Shown: positions 17,829 to 25,942 of the stretch, piece after piece
Layout of the letters: each line of letters opens with the position of its first letter
Position numbering within the stretch: position 1 is the first letter of the stretch
DNA from: an uncultured Paraprevotella sp.
GTDB lineage: Bacteria > Bacteroidota > Bacteroidia > Bacteroidales > Bacteroidaceae
DNA: 45,214 nucleotides
Assembly: GCA_944319925.1 (NCBI GenBank)
Contig: CALUFQ010000022.1
Coordinates: 1-45,214 of the forward strand
Reading direction: 5' to 3'
The notes under the pieces: model-generated
Told to the model about the DNA's origin: nothing
What the model saw: the letters and a program-made list of their open reading frames with translations, nothing else
Database searches by the model: none
Position numbers and translations under genes: made by a program

Positions 17829-18155
17829 ATGTACGAAATACAAGCCAACGCAAAAGGCTCGCGGCAAATAAAAGTTGACGACTGCCATCTTGAAACCATC
17901 CGGAAATATTCATTATTCAACCAATTGATAGGCAGCAATGGCATCGTGGACGAAGACGTCCTCGGCAAACTGCGGTTGAATGTGAGGGCTTTGGTCGAAA
18001 TTCATCCGGACTATGCAGATTTGGTCGATTTATGCCAGAACATCTTGTACCACGACAATATGAAAGCATACGCCTTAGAACAGTTAATCAGGCTGTACGC
18101 GGATTGGGCGCATACACATCAGGAAGCGGGACAAGGAAACAAAATCGCCGAATAA
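17829..18155 (+). CDS. Hypothetical small helical protein
   Basis: This 108-residue cytoplasmic protein (MYEIQANAKGSRQIKVDDCH onward) has no recognised domain. The second half is helical with leucines (LEQLIRLYADWAHTHQE). It has a promoter box 30 bases upstream and ends 17 bases before the YgiQ-type gene, so the two are probably co-transcribed. No signal peptide or membrane segment. Confidence 0.7.
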   Translation: MYEIQANAKGSRQIKVDDCHLETIRKYSLFNQLIGSNGIVDEDVLGKLRLNVRALVEIHPDYADLVDLCQNILYHDNMKAYALEQLIRLYADWAHTHQEAGQGNKIAE

Positions 18156-18172
18156 ACAACGGTTTCCGACAG

Positions 18173-20236
18173 ATGAGTGAATACCGGCTGACAGACTGGC
18201 TCCCCACGACCAAAAAGGAAATGGAATTGCGGGGATGGGATTGCGCGGACATTATTTTGTTCAGTGCGGATGCCTACGTGGATCATCCTTCATTCGGCGC
18301 GGCCGTCATCGGCAGGATATTGGAAGCCGATGGGTATCGTGTGGCCATCGTTCCCCAACCTGATTGGCACGGGGACTTCCGCGACTTCAAAAAGTTGGGA
18401 CGCCCACGCCTATGGTTCGGGGTTGCTCCAGGCTGCATGGACTCCATGGTCAACAAATACACGGCCAACAGGCGTTTAAGGAGCGAAGATGCCTATTCAC
18501 CGGATGGCCGCCATGACTTACGCCCGGAATATCCGACCATCGTTTATAGCCAAATTCTCAAACGACTTTATCCCGACGTTCCGGTAATTCTCGGTGGCAT
18601 CGAAGCTTCCCTGCGCCGCCTGACCCATTATGACTATTGGCAGGAACGCTTCAGGCCTTGCATTCTGTGCGACAGCGAAGCGGATTTGATTGTATATGGC
18701 ATGGGGGAAAAAGTCGTGAAGGCGATTTCCGGAAAATTAAGGGATGCCATAGAACACAGTCACGAGGATTTGGATTACGACGAACATGGATTGGCGCGCA
18801 TCAACATGAAAACATTTCGCAAAGTAGTGTTGCAGCATGGGGAAATCCCCCAGACCGTGGCATTGTATCGCAAGGAAGAAATTCCTCGCGGGACACAATC
18901 CGGCGACATATTTTTGCATGCCCATGAGACATGCGTGAAAGACATGAAAGCGCAAGCCGAAAATTTCCGCCACATCGAAGAAGAGAGCAATAGGCTTCAT
19001 GCCAACCGCATTATCCAACAGACGGAAGGACGTTATGTGGTGGTCAATCCGCCATATCCGCCTATGACACAAAAGGAAATCGACCATTCTTTCGACCTCC
19101 CCTACACACGTTTACCCCACCCGAAATATAAGGGCAAGCGAATACCAGCTTACGAAATGATAAAATTTTCCGTGAATTTGCACCGGGGGTGCTTCGGAGG
19201 ATGCGCGTTTTGCACCATTTCTGCCCATCAAGGAAAGTTCATCGTAAGCCGCAGCAAGGAAAGCATACTGAAAGAAGTGGAGCAAATCACCAAAATGCCC
19301 GGTTTCAAGGGAAATTTGTCCGACTTGGGAGGCCCTTCGGCCAACATGTACGGCATGAAAGGTAAAAACCTGAAAGCCTGCGAAAAATGTAAGCGTCCAT
19401 CATGCATACACCCCGAAATCTGCCCGAATCTGGACACAGACCACCGGGCTTTGACCGCGCTCTACCAAGCTGTGGACTCCATACCGGGCATCAAGCGGAG
19501 TTACATCGGAAGCGGGGTGCGCTACGACCTTCTCCTGCACGACACCAAAGACGAACAAGTCAACCTGCATAATGCCGAATACACCCGCGAACTTATCACA
19601 CGGCACGTAAGCGGGCGGCTAAAAGTCGCACCGGAACACACATCGGACAAAGTCCTCTTCCTGATGCGCAAACCGCCATTCCGGCAATTCGAGTTATTCA
19701 AGGAGATTTTCGAGCGCATCAACCGCGATGCAGGGCTGCGCCAGCAAATCATTCCTTATTTCATCAGCAGCCACCCCGGGTGTACGGAAGAAGACATGGC
19801 CGAGTTGGCCGTGCTGACATGCGCCATGGACTTCCACTTGGAACAGGTGCAAGACTTTACTCCCACTCCGATGACCGTCAGTACCGAAACATGGGCCACA
19901 GGCTATCATCCTTACACGCTGAAGCCGGTATATAGCGCACGGTCGCCGCAAGAAAAACTGGCACAACGGATGTTCTTCTTCTGGTATAAGCCCGAAGAAC
20001 AGCAAAAAATCAAAGCAGAACTCAAACGCATCGGCCGGACGGACTTGGCGGAAAAACTTTTTGGAAAAGGATGTCCGTGGAAAAAAGTCAATAGAACAGA
20101 TTCACAACATGATAGATACGGAAAAAGCGACACGTCAGGAAGGGGCTTTCGCGCTCATCGAACAATTTCAAATGGGCAAAAACCCGGAGATTCATCCGGA
20201 GAAAGACCAAATGTGCGAAGACGCAATCGTGGCTAA
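18173..20236 (+). CDS. ygiQ: YgiQ-family (UPF0313) radical SAM protein
   Basis: This 687-residue protein has an N-terminal UPF0313 domain (WLPTTKKEMELRGW; VILGGIEASLRRLTHYDYW) and a radical SAM core with the 4Fe-4S motif CFGGCAFC (CxxxCxxC). It continues with SDLGGPSANMYGM and the cysteine cluster CEKCKRPSCIHPEICPN, which may hold a second cluster. Reaction and substrate of the family are unknown. The start at 18173 (MSEYRLTDWLP) matches the family start; the longer open frame from 18032 overlaps the preceding gene. After CPWKKVN (about residue 640) the chain runs 47 more residues of unusual basic, Gly/Ser-rich sequence, all inside the next gene in another frame. Either the protein really has this tail or a stop was lost by a small indel. 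Confidence 0.9.
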   Translation: MSEYRLTDWLPTTKKEMELRGWDCADIILFSADAYVDHPSFGAAVIGRILEADGYRVAIVPQPDWHGDFRDFKKLGRPRLWFGVAPGCMDSMVNKYTANRRLRSEDAYSPDGRHDLRPEYPTIVYSQILKRLYPDVPVILGGIEASLRRLTHYDYWQERFRPCILCDSEADLIVYGMGEKVVKAISGKLRDAIEHSHEDLDYDEHGLARINMKTFRKVVLQHGEIPQTVALYRKEEIPRGTQSGDIFLHAHETCVKDMKAQAENFRHIEEESNRLHANRIIQQTEGRYVVVNPPYPPMTQKEIDHSFDLPYTRLPHPKYKGKRIPAYEMIKFSVNLHRGCFGGCAFCTISAHQGKFIVSRSKESILKEVEQITKMPGFKGNLSDLGGPSANMYGMKGKNLKACEKCKRPSCIHPEICPNLDTDHRALTALYQAVDSIPGIKRSYIGSGVRYDLLLHDTKDEQVNLHNAEYTRELITRHVSGRLKVAPEHTSDKVLFLMRKPPFRQFELFKEIFERINRDAGLRQQIIPYFISSHPGCTEEDMAELAVLTCAMDFHLEQVQDFTPTPMTVSTETWATGYHPYTLKPVYSARSPQEKLAQRMFFFWYKPEEQQKIKAELKRIGRTDLAEKLFGKGCPWKKVNRTDSQHDRYGKSDTSGRGFRAHRTISNGQKPGDSSGERPNVRRRNRG

Positions 20237-20996
20237 CGCTGATTTTGCCGCCGTCATCGACGGATCAACCAGCAAAGGACAGCTGCGTTTCAACGGAAAA
20301 ACCACAGGACGGATGGCAATGGAAATCCTTGCCGATGCTGTCCTCAATGTGCTTTCTCCGGAGGATGAGATGTCGCATGCCCTAGCCAAACTCACGACAA
20401 GCATCCGCAATTTCTATGAAAAAAACGGATTATGCGAAGAAGCCGGCATGTATGCGGAAAATCGGCTGACAGCAAGCATGGCGGTTTACTCCGCCAGGAA
20501 ACACGAAGTGTGGATGATAGGAGACTGTTTGTGCCGTTTCAACGGGATTACCCATACGAACCCCAAAAGGGTCGATGCCGTGCTGGCCACAGTCCGTGCT
20601 GATGCCATGCGCTATTTGCTGCAAAAAGGCCATTCCATCGTCGAATTGCAGACCCGCGACTTGGCGCGCGAATGGATTTGGCCGTATTTGAAAGACCAAT
20701 GTGCGTTTCAGAACTCCGATGAAGCGGGACCATTCGGCTACGCTGTCCTTGACGGCTTCCCTGTGAATGCGTCCAAAGTATTGGTGCTTCCCATTCCACG
20801 CAACACCCAAGAGTTGGTGTTGGCCTCGGACGGTTACCCCGTGTTGTGTGACACATTGATGGATTCAGAACACGAATTGGCGCATTTATTGGAAGAAGAC
20901 CCGCTTTGCATCGGGAAATATCCCTCCACCAAAGGACTAGCCAAAGGCAACCGTTCTTTTGATGACCGAAGTTTTCTGCGCATAGCTCTTTATTGA
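20109..20996 (+). CDS. PPM/PP2C-like metal-dependent phosphatase domain protein
   Basis: This 295-residue protein shows in order the metal-site motifs of PP2C-type Ser/Thr phosphatases: CEDAIVANADFAAVIDGSTS (EDA then DGST, about residues 36-55), VWMIGDCLCRF (the 'GDS' position), LVLASDGYPVL (SDG) and FDDRSFL (the final Asp pair). No transmembrane segment or extra domain is seen. The start at 20109 is tentative: an in-frame ATG also exists at 20061, and both lie inside the upstream YgiQ-type frame, giving a 128-base overlap from 20109. Target proteins are unknown. The motif match is from memory of the family, and the protein is usually left as hypothetical. Confidence 0.7.
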   Translation: MIDTEKATRQEGAFALIEQFQMGKNPEIHPEKDQMCEDAIVANADFAAVIDGSTSKGQLRFNGKTTGRMAMEILADAVLNVLSPEDEMSHALAKLTTSIRNFYEKNGLCEEAGMYAENRLTASMAVYSARKHEVWMIGDCLCRFNGITHTNPKRVDAVLATVRADAMRYLLQKGHSIVELQTRDLAREWIWPYLKDQCAFQNSDEAGPFGYAVLDGFPVNASKVLVLPIPRNTQELVLASDGYPVLCDTLMDSEHELAHLLEEDPLCIGKYPSTKGLAKGNRSFDDRSFLRIALY

Positions 20997-21002
20997 TATT
21001 GA

Positions 21003-21902
21003 ATGACAAACAAAATGACGAATACGATTGTTCATCCCAATTCACCGCGCGCATGGTTGTTGGCCGCGCGTCCTAAGACCCTGACCGGAGCCGCAGTTCC
21101 GGTGATGGTGGGTGTGGCTTCGGCCTTTTCCGACGGATATTTTCAACTGATTCCAGCGGTGTTGTGCTTCTTATTCGCTTTCTTGATGCAGATAGACGCC
21201 AATTTCATCAACGATTACTTTGATTTCCGCAAGGGACTGGACGATGAAAAGCGTCTCGGCCCGAAACGGGCTTGTGCCGAAGGTTGGATTACCCTGCCGG
21301 CCATGCAAAAAGGCATTGTCGCCACCACTCTATTATCCTGTATCACGGGGTTGCCTTTGGTTTATTACGGTGGCTGGACGATGATTATCCTTGGAATATG
21401 CTGCGTGGTGTTCTGTTTCCTCTACACCACTTGCATGGCGCGCCTTGGGTTGGGCGACCTTCTCGTGCTCGTCTTTTTCGGGCTGGTACCCGTTTGTGCC
21501 ACATACTACCTGCAGGCCGGCACCGTCGCCCCCCTCGTATGGATTTTATCCCTATCCTGCGGATTGGTCATTGATTGTTTGCTAGTTGTAAACAACTATA
21601 GGGACAGGGACAACGATCGCGAAGGCGGGAAAATCACGCTGGTGGTGCGCATCGGTGAGAAGGCTTCGGAACAGCTTTATCTTTGGCTGGGCATCTGTGC
21701 CGTGATACTTTGCCAAGCCTCGTGGTTCGCCAACGAACCTGCGGCCGCACTCCTCCCGGCGTGCTACCTCGTGCCGCATTTCTCCACCTGGCGGCATATC
21801 GTGCGGCTCAAACGTGGCAAAGACCTCAATAAGGCACTGGGCGAAACGGCACGTAACATGTTCCTTTTTGCCCTATTGCTTTCCATCGGACTTATTCTTT
21901 AA
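21003..21902 (+). CDS. menA: 1,4-dihydroxy-2-naphthoate polyprenyltransferase (UbiA family)
   Basis: This 299-residue inner-membrane enzyme attaches the polyprenyl tail to dihydroxynaphthoate, the membrane step of menaquinone synthesis. The two Asp-rich motifs are NFINDYFDFRKGLDDE (about residues 67-82) and NNYRDRDNDREGGK (about 197-210). It has eight or nine hydrophobic segments. AWLLAARPKTLTGAAVPVMVG is the typical MenA N-terminus. The start could be 21003 or 21015 (M5). It lies 6 bases after the PP2C-like gene and 22 bases before the ABC-F gene. Confidence 0.93.
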   Translation: MTNKMTNTIVHPNSPRAWLLAARPKTLTGAAVPVMVGVASAFSDGYFQLIPAVLCFLFAFLMQIDANFINDYFDFRKGLDDEKRLGPKRACAEGWITLPAMQKGIVATTLLSCITGLPLVYYGGWTMIILGICCVVFCFLYTTCMARLGLGDLLVLVFFGLVPVCATYYLQAGTVAPLVWILSLSCGLVIDCLLVVNNYRDRDNDREGGKITLVVRIGEKASEQLYLWLGICAVILCQASWFANEPAAALLPACYLVPHFSTWRHIVRLKRGKDLNKALGETARNMFLFALLLSIGLIL

Positions 21903-21924
21903 CCCCATAAAAACAAATAGGACA

Positions 21925-23622
21925 ATGGCAACAGTGGACGACAAAAAAATCATTTTCTCCATGGTCGGCGTGAGCAAAACCATCCGCCAGACCAACAAAC
22001 AAGTGCTGAAAGACATCTACCTGAGCTTCTTCTACGGGGCTAAGATCGGCATCATCGGCCTGAACGGGGCGGGAAAATCCACCCTGATGAAAATCATTGC
22101 CGGACTGGATAAAGATTTCCAAGGACAAGTGGTGTTCTCTCCCGGCTACAGTGTGGGCTACCTACCGCAGGAACCACAGTTAGACAACTCCAAGACCGTG
22201 AAGGAAGTGGTCATGGAGGGAGTACAGCCCATCGTGGATGCTTTGGCCGAATATGAAGAAATCAACCAAAAGTTCGGACTTCCGGAATATTATGAAAACG
22301 AAGACAAGATGAACGCGCTTTTTGCCCGCCAAGGAGAGTTGCAGGACATCATTGACGCCACGGATGCATGGAATCTGGACAGCAAGCTGGAACGCGCCAT
22401 GGACGCCTTGCGATGCCCGCCCGCCGAACAGCTGGTTGAAAACCTTTCGGGAGGTGAACGCCGCCGTGTGGCTCTTTGCCGCCTGTTGTTGCAGAAACCG
22501 GACGTGTTGTTGCTCGATGAACCGACCAACCATTTGGACGCGGAAAGCATTGACTGGCTGGAACAGCATCTGAACCAGTATGAAGGCACGGTGATTGCCG
22601 TGACCCACGACCGTTACTTCCTCGACGACGTGGCCGGATGGATCTTGGAACTAGACCGCGGGGAAGGCATTCCCTGGAAAGGCAACTATTCTTCATGGCT
22701 GGAGCAAAAGACCCAGCGCATGGCACAGGAAGAAAAGACGGCCAGCAAACGCCGGAAAACCTTGGAACGCGAACTGGAATGGGTGCGCATGGCACCCAAA
22801 GCCCGCCATGCCAAGGGCAAGGCCCGTCTGAACTCCTACGACAAATTGCTCAACGAAGACCAAAAAGAAAAGGAAGAGAAGTTGGAAATCTTCATCCCCA
22901 ACGGCCCGCGTCTCGGCAACAAGGTCATCGAAGCCATCCACGTGCAGAAAGCTTTCGGAGAGAAAGTCTTGTTCAACGACCTCAACTTCATGCTCCCGCC
23001 CAATGGCATTGTGGGTGTCATCGGCCCCAATGGCGCGGGAAAAACCACCTTGTTCCGCCTGATTATGGGATTGGAACAACCGGATGGAGGCTCTTTTGAA
23101 GTCGGAGAAACCGTGAAACTGGCTTACGTGGACCAAACGCACAAAGACATCGCGCCCGGAAAAAGCGTGTATGAAGTCATTAGCGGCGGCAACGAACTGA
23201 TGCGCATGGGCAACCGCGACATTAACGTACGTGCCTACTTGAGCCGTTTCAACTTCACCGGTGCCGACCAGGAAAAGAAATGCGGGGTACTTTCCGGCGG
23301 TGAACGCAACCGCCTCCACCTGGCCATGGCATTGAAGGAGGAAGGCAACGTGCTGCTTCTTGACGAACCCACGAACGACATCGACGTGAACACCCTGCGG
23401 GCATTGGAGGAAGGCCTTGAGGAATTTGCCGGATGTGCCGTAGTCATCAGCCACGACCGTTGGTTCCTGGACCGCATCTGCACCCACATCCTGGCATTCG
23501 AGGGCGATGGCAACGTGTTCTTCTACGAAGGCAGCTATTCGGAATATGAAGCCGACAAGATGAAACGCCTCGGGCTGGAAGAACCAAAACGCATCCGCTA
23601 CCGCAAGCTCATGGAGGACTGA
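21925..23622 (+). CDS. ettA: ABC-F translation factor, EttA type
   Basis: This 565-residue protein has two ABC ATPase domains and no membrane segment. Domain 1 has Walker A GLNGAGKST (about residue 39), signature LSGGERRRVALCR and Walker B LLLDEPTNHLD. Domain 2 has GPNGAGKTTLFR, LSGGERNRLHLAMA and LLLDEPTNDID. The linker (about 240-320) is Lys/Arg-rich with ARHAKGKARLNSYDKL. EttA-type factors bind the ribosomal E site and gate translation according to energy state. The start at 21925 (MATVDDKKIIFSMVGVSKT) fits the family; the longer open frame from 21814 overlaps menA. Confidence 0.92.
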   Translation: MATVDDKKIIFSMVGVSKTIRQTNKQVLKDIYLSFFYGAKIGIIGLNGAGKSTLMKIIAGLDKDFQGQVVFSPGYSVGYLPQEPQLDNSKTVKEVVMEGVQPIVDALAEYEEINQKFGLPEYYENEDKMNALFARQGELQDIIDATDAWNLDSKLERAMDALRCPPAEQLVENLSGGERRRVALCRLLLQKPDVLLLDEPTNHLDAESIDWLEQHLNQYEGTVIAVTHDRYFLDDVAGWILELDRGEGIPWKGNYSSWLEQKTQRMAQEEKTASKRRKTLERELEWVRMAPKARHAKGKARLNSYDKLLNEDQKEKEEKLEIFIPNGPRLGNKVIEAIHVQKAFGEKVLFNDLNFMLPPNGIVGVIGPNGAGKTTLFRLIMGLEQPDGGSFEVGETVKLAYVDQTHKDIAPGKSVYEVISGGNELMRMGNRDINVRAYLSRFNFTGADQEKKCGVLSGGERNRLHLAMALKEEGNVLLLDEPTNDIDVNTLRALEEGLEEFAGCAVVISHDRWFLDRICTHILAFEGDGNVFFYEGSYSEYEADKMKRLGLEEPKRIRYRKLMED

Positions 23623-23625
23623 CAC

Positions 23626-23970
23626 GTGGCTGGGAAAGGCAACGATTGGAAATCGAGATTGGGAATGGTGTATTCCACCAATCCCGATTTCGCATTTGAC
23701 AACGGCACACCTGAAGAAGCAGAAACTTTACCCAATGCTTCGCAGAAACTGCGCGTGGCCATCGAACGCAAAAACCGGGGCGGGAAAACCGTCACGGTCG
23801 TCAAGGGATTTGTCGGGCAAGAAGCCGACCTGAAAGAACTGGGCCGGTTGCTGAAAGCCAAGTGCGGTACGGGGGGCACAGTGAAAGATGGAGAAATCCT
23901 CATCCAAGGGGAACGGAAAGAAAAGATTATTGCTTTGTTACAAGCAGAAGGTTATACTGCCACAAAATAG
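23626..23970 (+). CDS. SUI1/YciH-type translation initiation factor
   Basis: This 114-residue protein belongs to the eIF1/SUI1 family (KLRVAIERKNRGGKTVTVVKG, then LLKAKCGTGGTVKDGEILIQ and HxxK-like ending QGERKEKIIALLQAEGY). Bacterial YciH proteins bind the small ribosomal subunit and may affect initiation accuracy. The start is a GTG at 23626, supported by GGAGG at 23613-23617, 8 bases upstream inside the end of the ettA-like gene. It follows ettA by 3 bases and forms a small translation-related operon with it. Confidence 0.9.
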   Translation: MAGKGNDWKSRLGMVYSTNPDFAFDNGTPEEAETLPNASQKLRVAIERKNRGGKTVTVVKGFVGQEADLKELGRLLKAKCGTGGTVKDGEILIQGERKEKIIALLQAEGYTATK

Positions 23971-24027
23971 CACACCTCGGGAAAGTGGATGCCGGGGCGG
24001 GAAACATTCTTTTCTCCTTCGAAATTC

Positions 24028-24071
24028 TTATGCCCACGACGCGGACTGTACAAACCACGTCGTGGGCATAA
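24028..24071 (+). terminator. Strong hairpin, probable terminator of the menA-ettA-yciH unit
   Basis: TTATGCCCACGACG (24028-24041) and CGTCGTGGGCATAA (24058-24071) form a perfect 14-bp stem with a 16-base loop, followed by CTTTTCCTT. It starts 57 bases after the YciH-type stop. The T tract is imperfect, so it may instead be a processing or attenuation hairpin. Confidence 0.6.
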
Positions 24072-24156
24072 CTTTTCCTTCCCCGGCAAGCAGGAAGATT
24101 TCTCGCAAACCATTTTTGTCCGCCCATAATATATGCCTCTCGTATATGTTTTCAGA

Positions 24157-24270
24157 AAGCCCTTGCGGGCTTGCGGATTCGGAAATCCGCACCCCATTTG
24201 CGACGAATTACTCGCAGCGTATCAGCGGAGAAAGCATGAAACCGTTCTCCGTTATATTTCTACTGCCCCA
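24157..24270 (-). repeat. Hairpin repeat, copy 1 (minus orientation) with two adjoining palindromes
   Basis: Read on the minus strand it begins with TGGGGCAGTAGAAAT (24270-24256). A stem follows, AACGGAGAA/TTCTCCGCT (24253-24245 with 24232-24224), closing the loop CGGTTTCATGCT, then GATACGCTGCGA. Beyond lie two tight palindromes, GCGGATT/AATCCGC (24173-24190) and AAGCCC/GGGCTT (24157-24172). It belongs to the same family as 24801-24878 and 45141-45214. Confidence 0.7.
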
Positions 24271-24662
24271 ATATTTGCGAATCACAACAACATTTTGTAT
24301 TTTCGCCCGGAATAAACAACAAAAAACGCCGAACAACCATGAGGCACATGAAAAACTGCCATACAACATGAATTACAACACATATTTCAATGACAATGTC
24401 AACAAGCCTCCCTTGTTGAATTCCTTTAATGAGTTGAAAGTGCCAATCATTAAGCGGAAGTGTATGCGGAAAAAGGAAATGTACAAGATTGCGGTAATAT
24501 AGACATGCATTCTGGTGCAAGTGCCGCCCGCATAGAAATGTACGACAGGAAAAATGGCAAATATGATTGATGGCAGCCTCAATTAAATGGCCCGATATAT
24601 TCCCAAGACATTTTTACGTTCAACCAGGCGGGGCGAAAGCCCATGCCACAAAAAAAAACAAC

Positions 24663-24791
24663 ATGCCTACAATCGCATTAATAATCCTCTGCATCATAAT
24701 ATGCGCATCGCTTGGGTGGGTTTCATTGATCCCAATCATAAGCGGGTTCATTTTAGGAATTCTCGTTTTTTTGGCGAAAATGAACAAATAA
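24663..24791 (+). CDS. Possible small membrane protein (42 residues)
   Basis: From 24663 the frame encodes MPTIALIILCIIICASLGWV, then SLIPIISGFILGILVFLAKMNK: one long or two short hydrophobic segments, a Gly-containing turn and a basic C-terminus. A longer start at 24567 is possible but adds an unlikely sequence. There is no clear promoter. It abuts a hairpin repeat copy at its 3' side, and its last 17 coding bases recur at 25782-25798. Small hydrophobic proteins of this form can be toxins or regulators of membrane complexes, but no function is claimed. Confidence 0.4.
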   Translation: MPTIALIILCIIICASLGWVSLIPIISGFILGILVFLAKMNK

Positions 24792-24800
24792 ACACGCTAA

Positions 24801-24878
24801 ATCGGCGTAGTCGCAATTCAGTGGGGAAGAACGTTTTCATGCTTCCCCGCTGATATGCTGCGACAGATTTGAAATCCA
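24801..24878 (+). repeat. Hairpin repeat, copy 2 (plus orientation)
   Basis: AGTGGGGAAG (24820-24829) pairs with CTTCCCCGCT (24842-24851), 10 pairs including one T-G, around a loop containing TTTTCATG. GATATGCTGCGACAGATTTG follows, identical to the copy at the window end. The inverted-arm element starts 33 bases further on. Confidence 0.75.
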
Positions 24879-24910
24879 TCGCAACAAAGAGTTTGTCCGT
24901 CCGGAGACAA

Positions 24911-25096
24911 AACACCTCCGCCTTGTAGGGGAGGTGGCCCGTAAGGCCGGAGGGGGTTCCCATGCACAAGAGTAACTTTTCTCTCTTTTTCCGACTCGTT
25001 TATGTTGTCCGGGGATGCCTCCGGGGTGTTCCCATGGGCGTGAGCTTCCCTCCGCCCCTTCGGGGCTCGTCCCACTGCGAGGCGGGACAGTTTTGC
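24911..25096 (+). repeat. Inverted-arm (REPIN-like) element, copy 1
   Basis: Two arms of about 46 bases in opposite orientation flank a centre of about 90 bases. The left arm (24911-24956) contains AGGTGGCCCGTAAGGCCGG; the right arm (25046-25092), read in reverse, contains GACGAGCCCCGAAGGGGCGG. The centre contains AGAGTAACTTTT and TTCCCATGGGCGTGAG. A second copy lies in opposite orientation at 39313-39498 with the centre also conserved. Open frames across it (peptides like RPYGPPPLQGGG) are translation artefacts of this repeat type, which is common in Bacteroidota genomes. Confidence 0.8.
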
Positions 25097-25099
25097 CAT

Positions 25100-25196
25100 C
25101 CGCATGAAAAACAAAAGGGTCATGACGACCCTCCGCATGGCGAACAAAACGGCCATTATGGCCGCGCATGGTGAACAAAAGGGGCGTTGCGACCCC
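25100..25196 (+). repeat. Three-unit tandem array with a different hairpin in each unit
   Basis: Units begin at 25101, 25134 and 25165 with CGCATG, followed by AACAAAA. Each ends in its own short palindrome: GGGTCATGACGACCC, CGGCCATTATGGCCG and GGGGCGTTGCGACCCC. The flanking bases are conserved while the stem bases differ but still pair. It directly follows the inverted-arm element. Confidence 0.7.
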
Positions 25197-25942
25197 GTGC
25201 AGAGTTTATCAACTCCCTATCAGATTTCGACCGACCCAAAAACAGGATGTCATGAAATACATGTGAAAACAGACAAATTGTTCCGTTTTGGGCAATTTCC
25301 GTGACGAGACTTTTACGCAATCCGGTTCAAATAGCGGATTTTTGCGCGATTTTTTTGCACAAAACGGGGCTTCTGTGCAAGATTTTGTCAGAGCAATTTA
25401 CTTTTTGGACGGTCTGGCGGGAAATTTCGGGGCCGGAACGCGAAATTCCGAGCCCCGGAATTCTTTTTTCGGGGCTCGGAATTTTTATTTCGGGGCTCGG
25501 ACGAAAAAATCCCGGTACGGAAACTTTTTTGCGGCGGCTCCGGGGGCGTTTTTCTTTCCCGTTGGAACTTTTTCCCGGACACGCTTCCCGTGTCATTTTG
25601 TCGGCGGAATCCCCCGGCGGGCTTTCCCGCCAGCCGGACTTCTGCGCCGGGAGTGTCCCGTGTCCCGTCAAAAAGGCAGGTTTTGAGGGGATTCCGCGAC
25701 ATTTTGATTTCCGCATGGCGCGTGTGGCTGCGTTCTTTCCGCGCCATCCCGGCCCGGCGGCCGGATACGCGAATCTCAGAAGGCGAAAATGAACAAATTG
25801 TCAACGCGCACCCGAATGTATCATTCTGTCAATGGAAGAATGTGCGCAGGGGAGGAACATTTCGGAACTGTTCCTAATCTTGGGGATTTAACAACTGACG
25901 AATATTCGTTTGTAATCAAATGCACAGCTTCCCGTCACTTGC
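25197..25942. other. Non-coding, partly G/C-rich stretch
   Basis: Several open frames exist on both strands (for example 25288-25686), but they are poor in normal protein composition, overlap one another and start at TTG or GTG. The visible content is structural: a degenerate repeat end at 25223-25237 (ATTTCGACCGACCC), a palindrome at 25443-25484, a 17-base repeat of the small membrane gene's end at 25782-25798, and a stretch at 25868-25900 resembling 39191-39226. No gene is supported. Confidence 0.6.
25443..25500. repeat. Palindrome with an extra copy of one arm
   Basis: AAATTCCGAGCCCC (25443-25456) and GGGGCTCGGAATTT (25471-25484) are perfect 14-base complements separated by 14 bases. The arm core GGGGCTCGG appears again at 25492-25500, so two alternative hairpins are possible. 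The T run inside the loop (25464-25469) is not placed for a terminator. Confidence 0.65.

Larger units (their letters stand above)
23971..24662. other. Gene-poor stretch after the YciH-type gene
   Basis: No convincing gene. It holds a terminator-like hairpin (24028-24071) and a repeat copy (24157-24270). A 44-codon frame at 24368-24502 (MNYNTYFNDNVNKPPLLNSF onward) is lysine-rich at its end, but nothing else supports it. Confidence 0.6.

Noticed and set aside
22693-23625. 310-codon minus-strand frame opposite the ABC-F gene
   Set aside because: Shadow of a gene with two complete ATPase domains; no promoter or ribosome site.
24818-25178. Overlapping frames with RPYGPPPLQGGG-type peptides
   Set aside because: They run through the inverted-arm repeat; such peptides are artefacts of this repeat type and appear on both strands.
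25100-25196. CRISPR array
   Set aside because: Only three units of about 32 bases, no constant repeat of CRISPR length and no spacer; the variable part is a palindrome.
25288-25804. Open frames of 129-163 codons in the G/C-rich stretch
   Set aside because: TTG/GTG starts, several overlapping frames on both strands, biased Arg/Phe/Pro composition and a palindrome inside; open by composition only.
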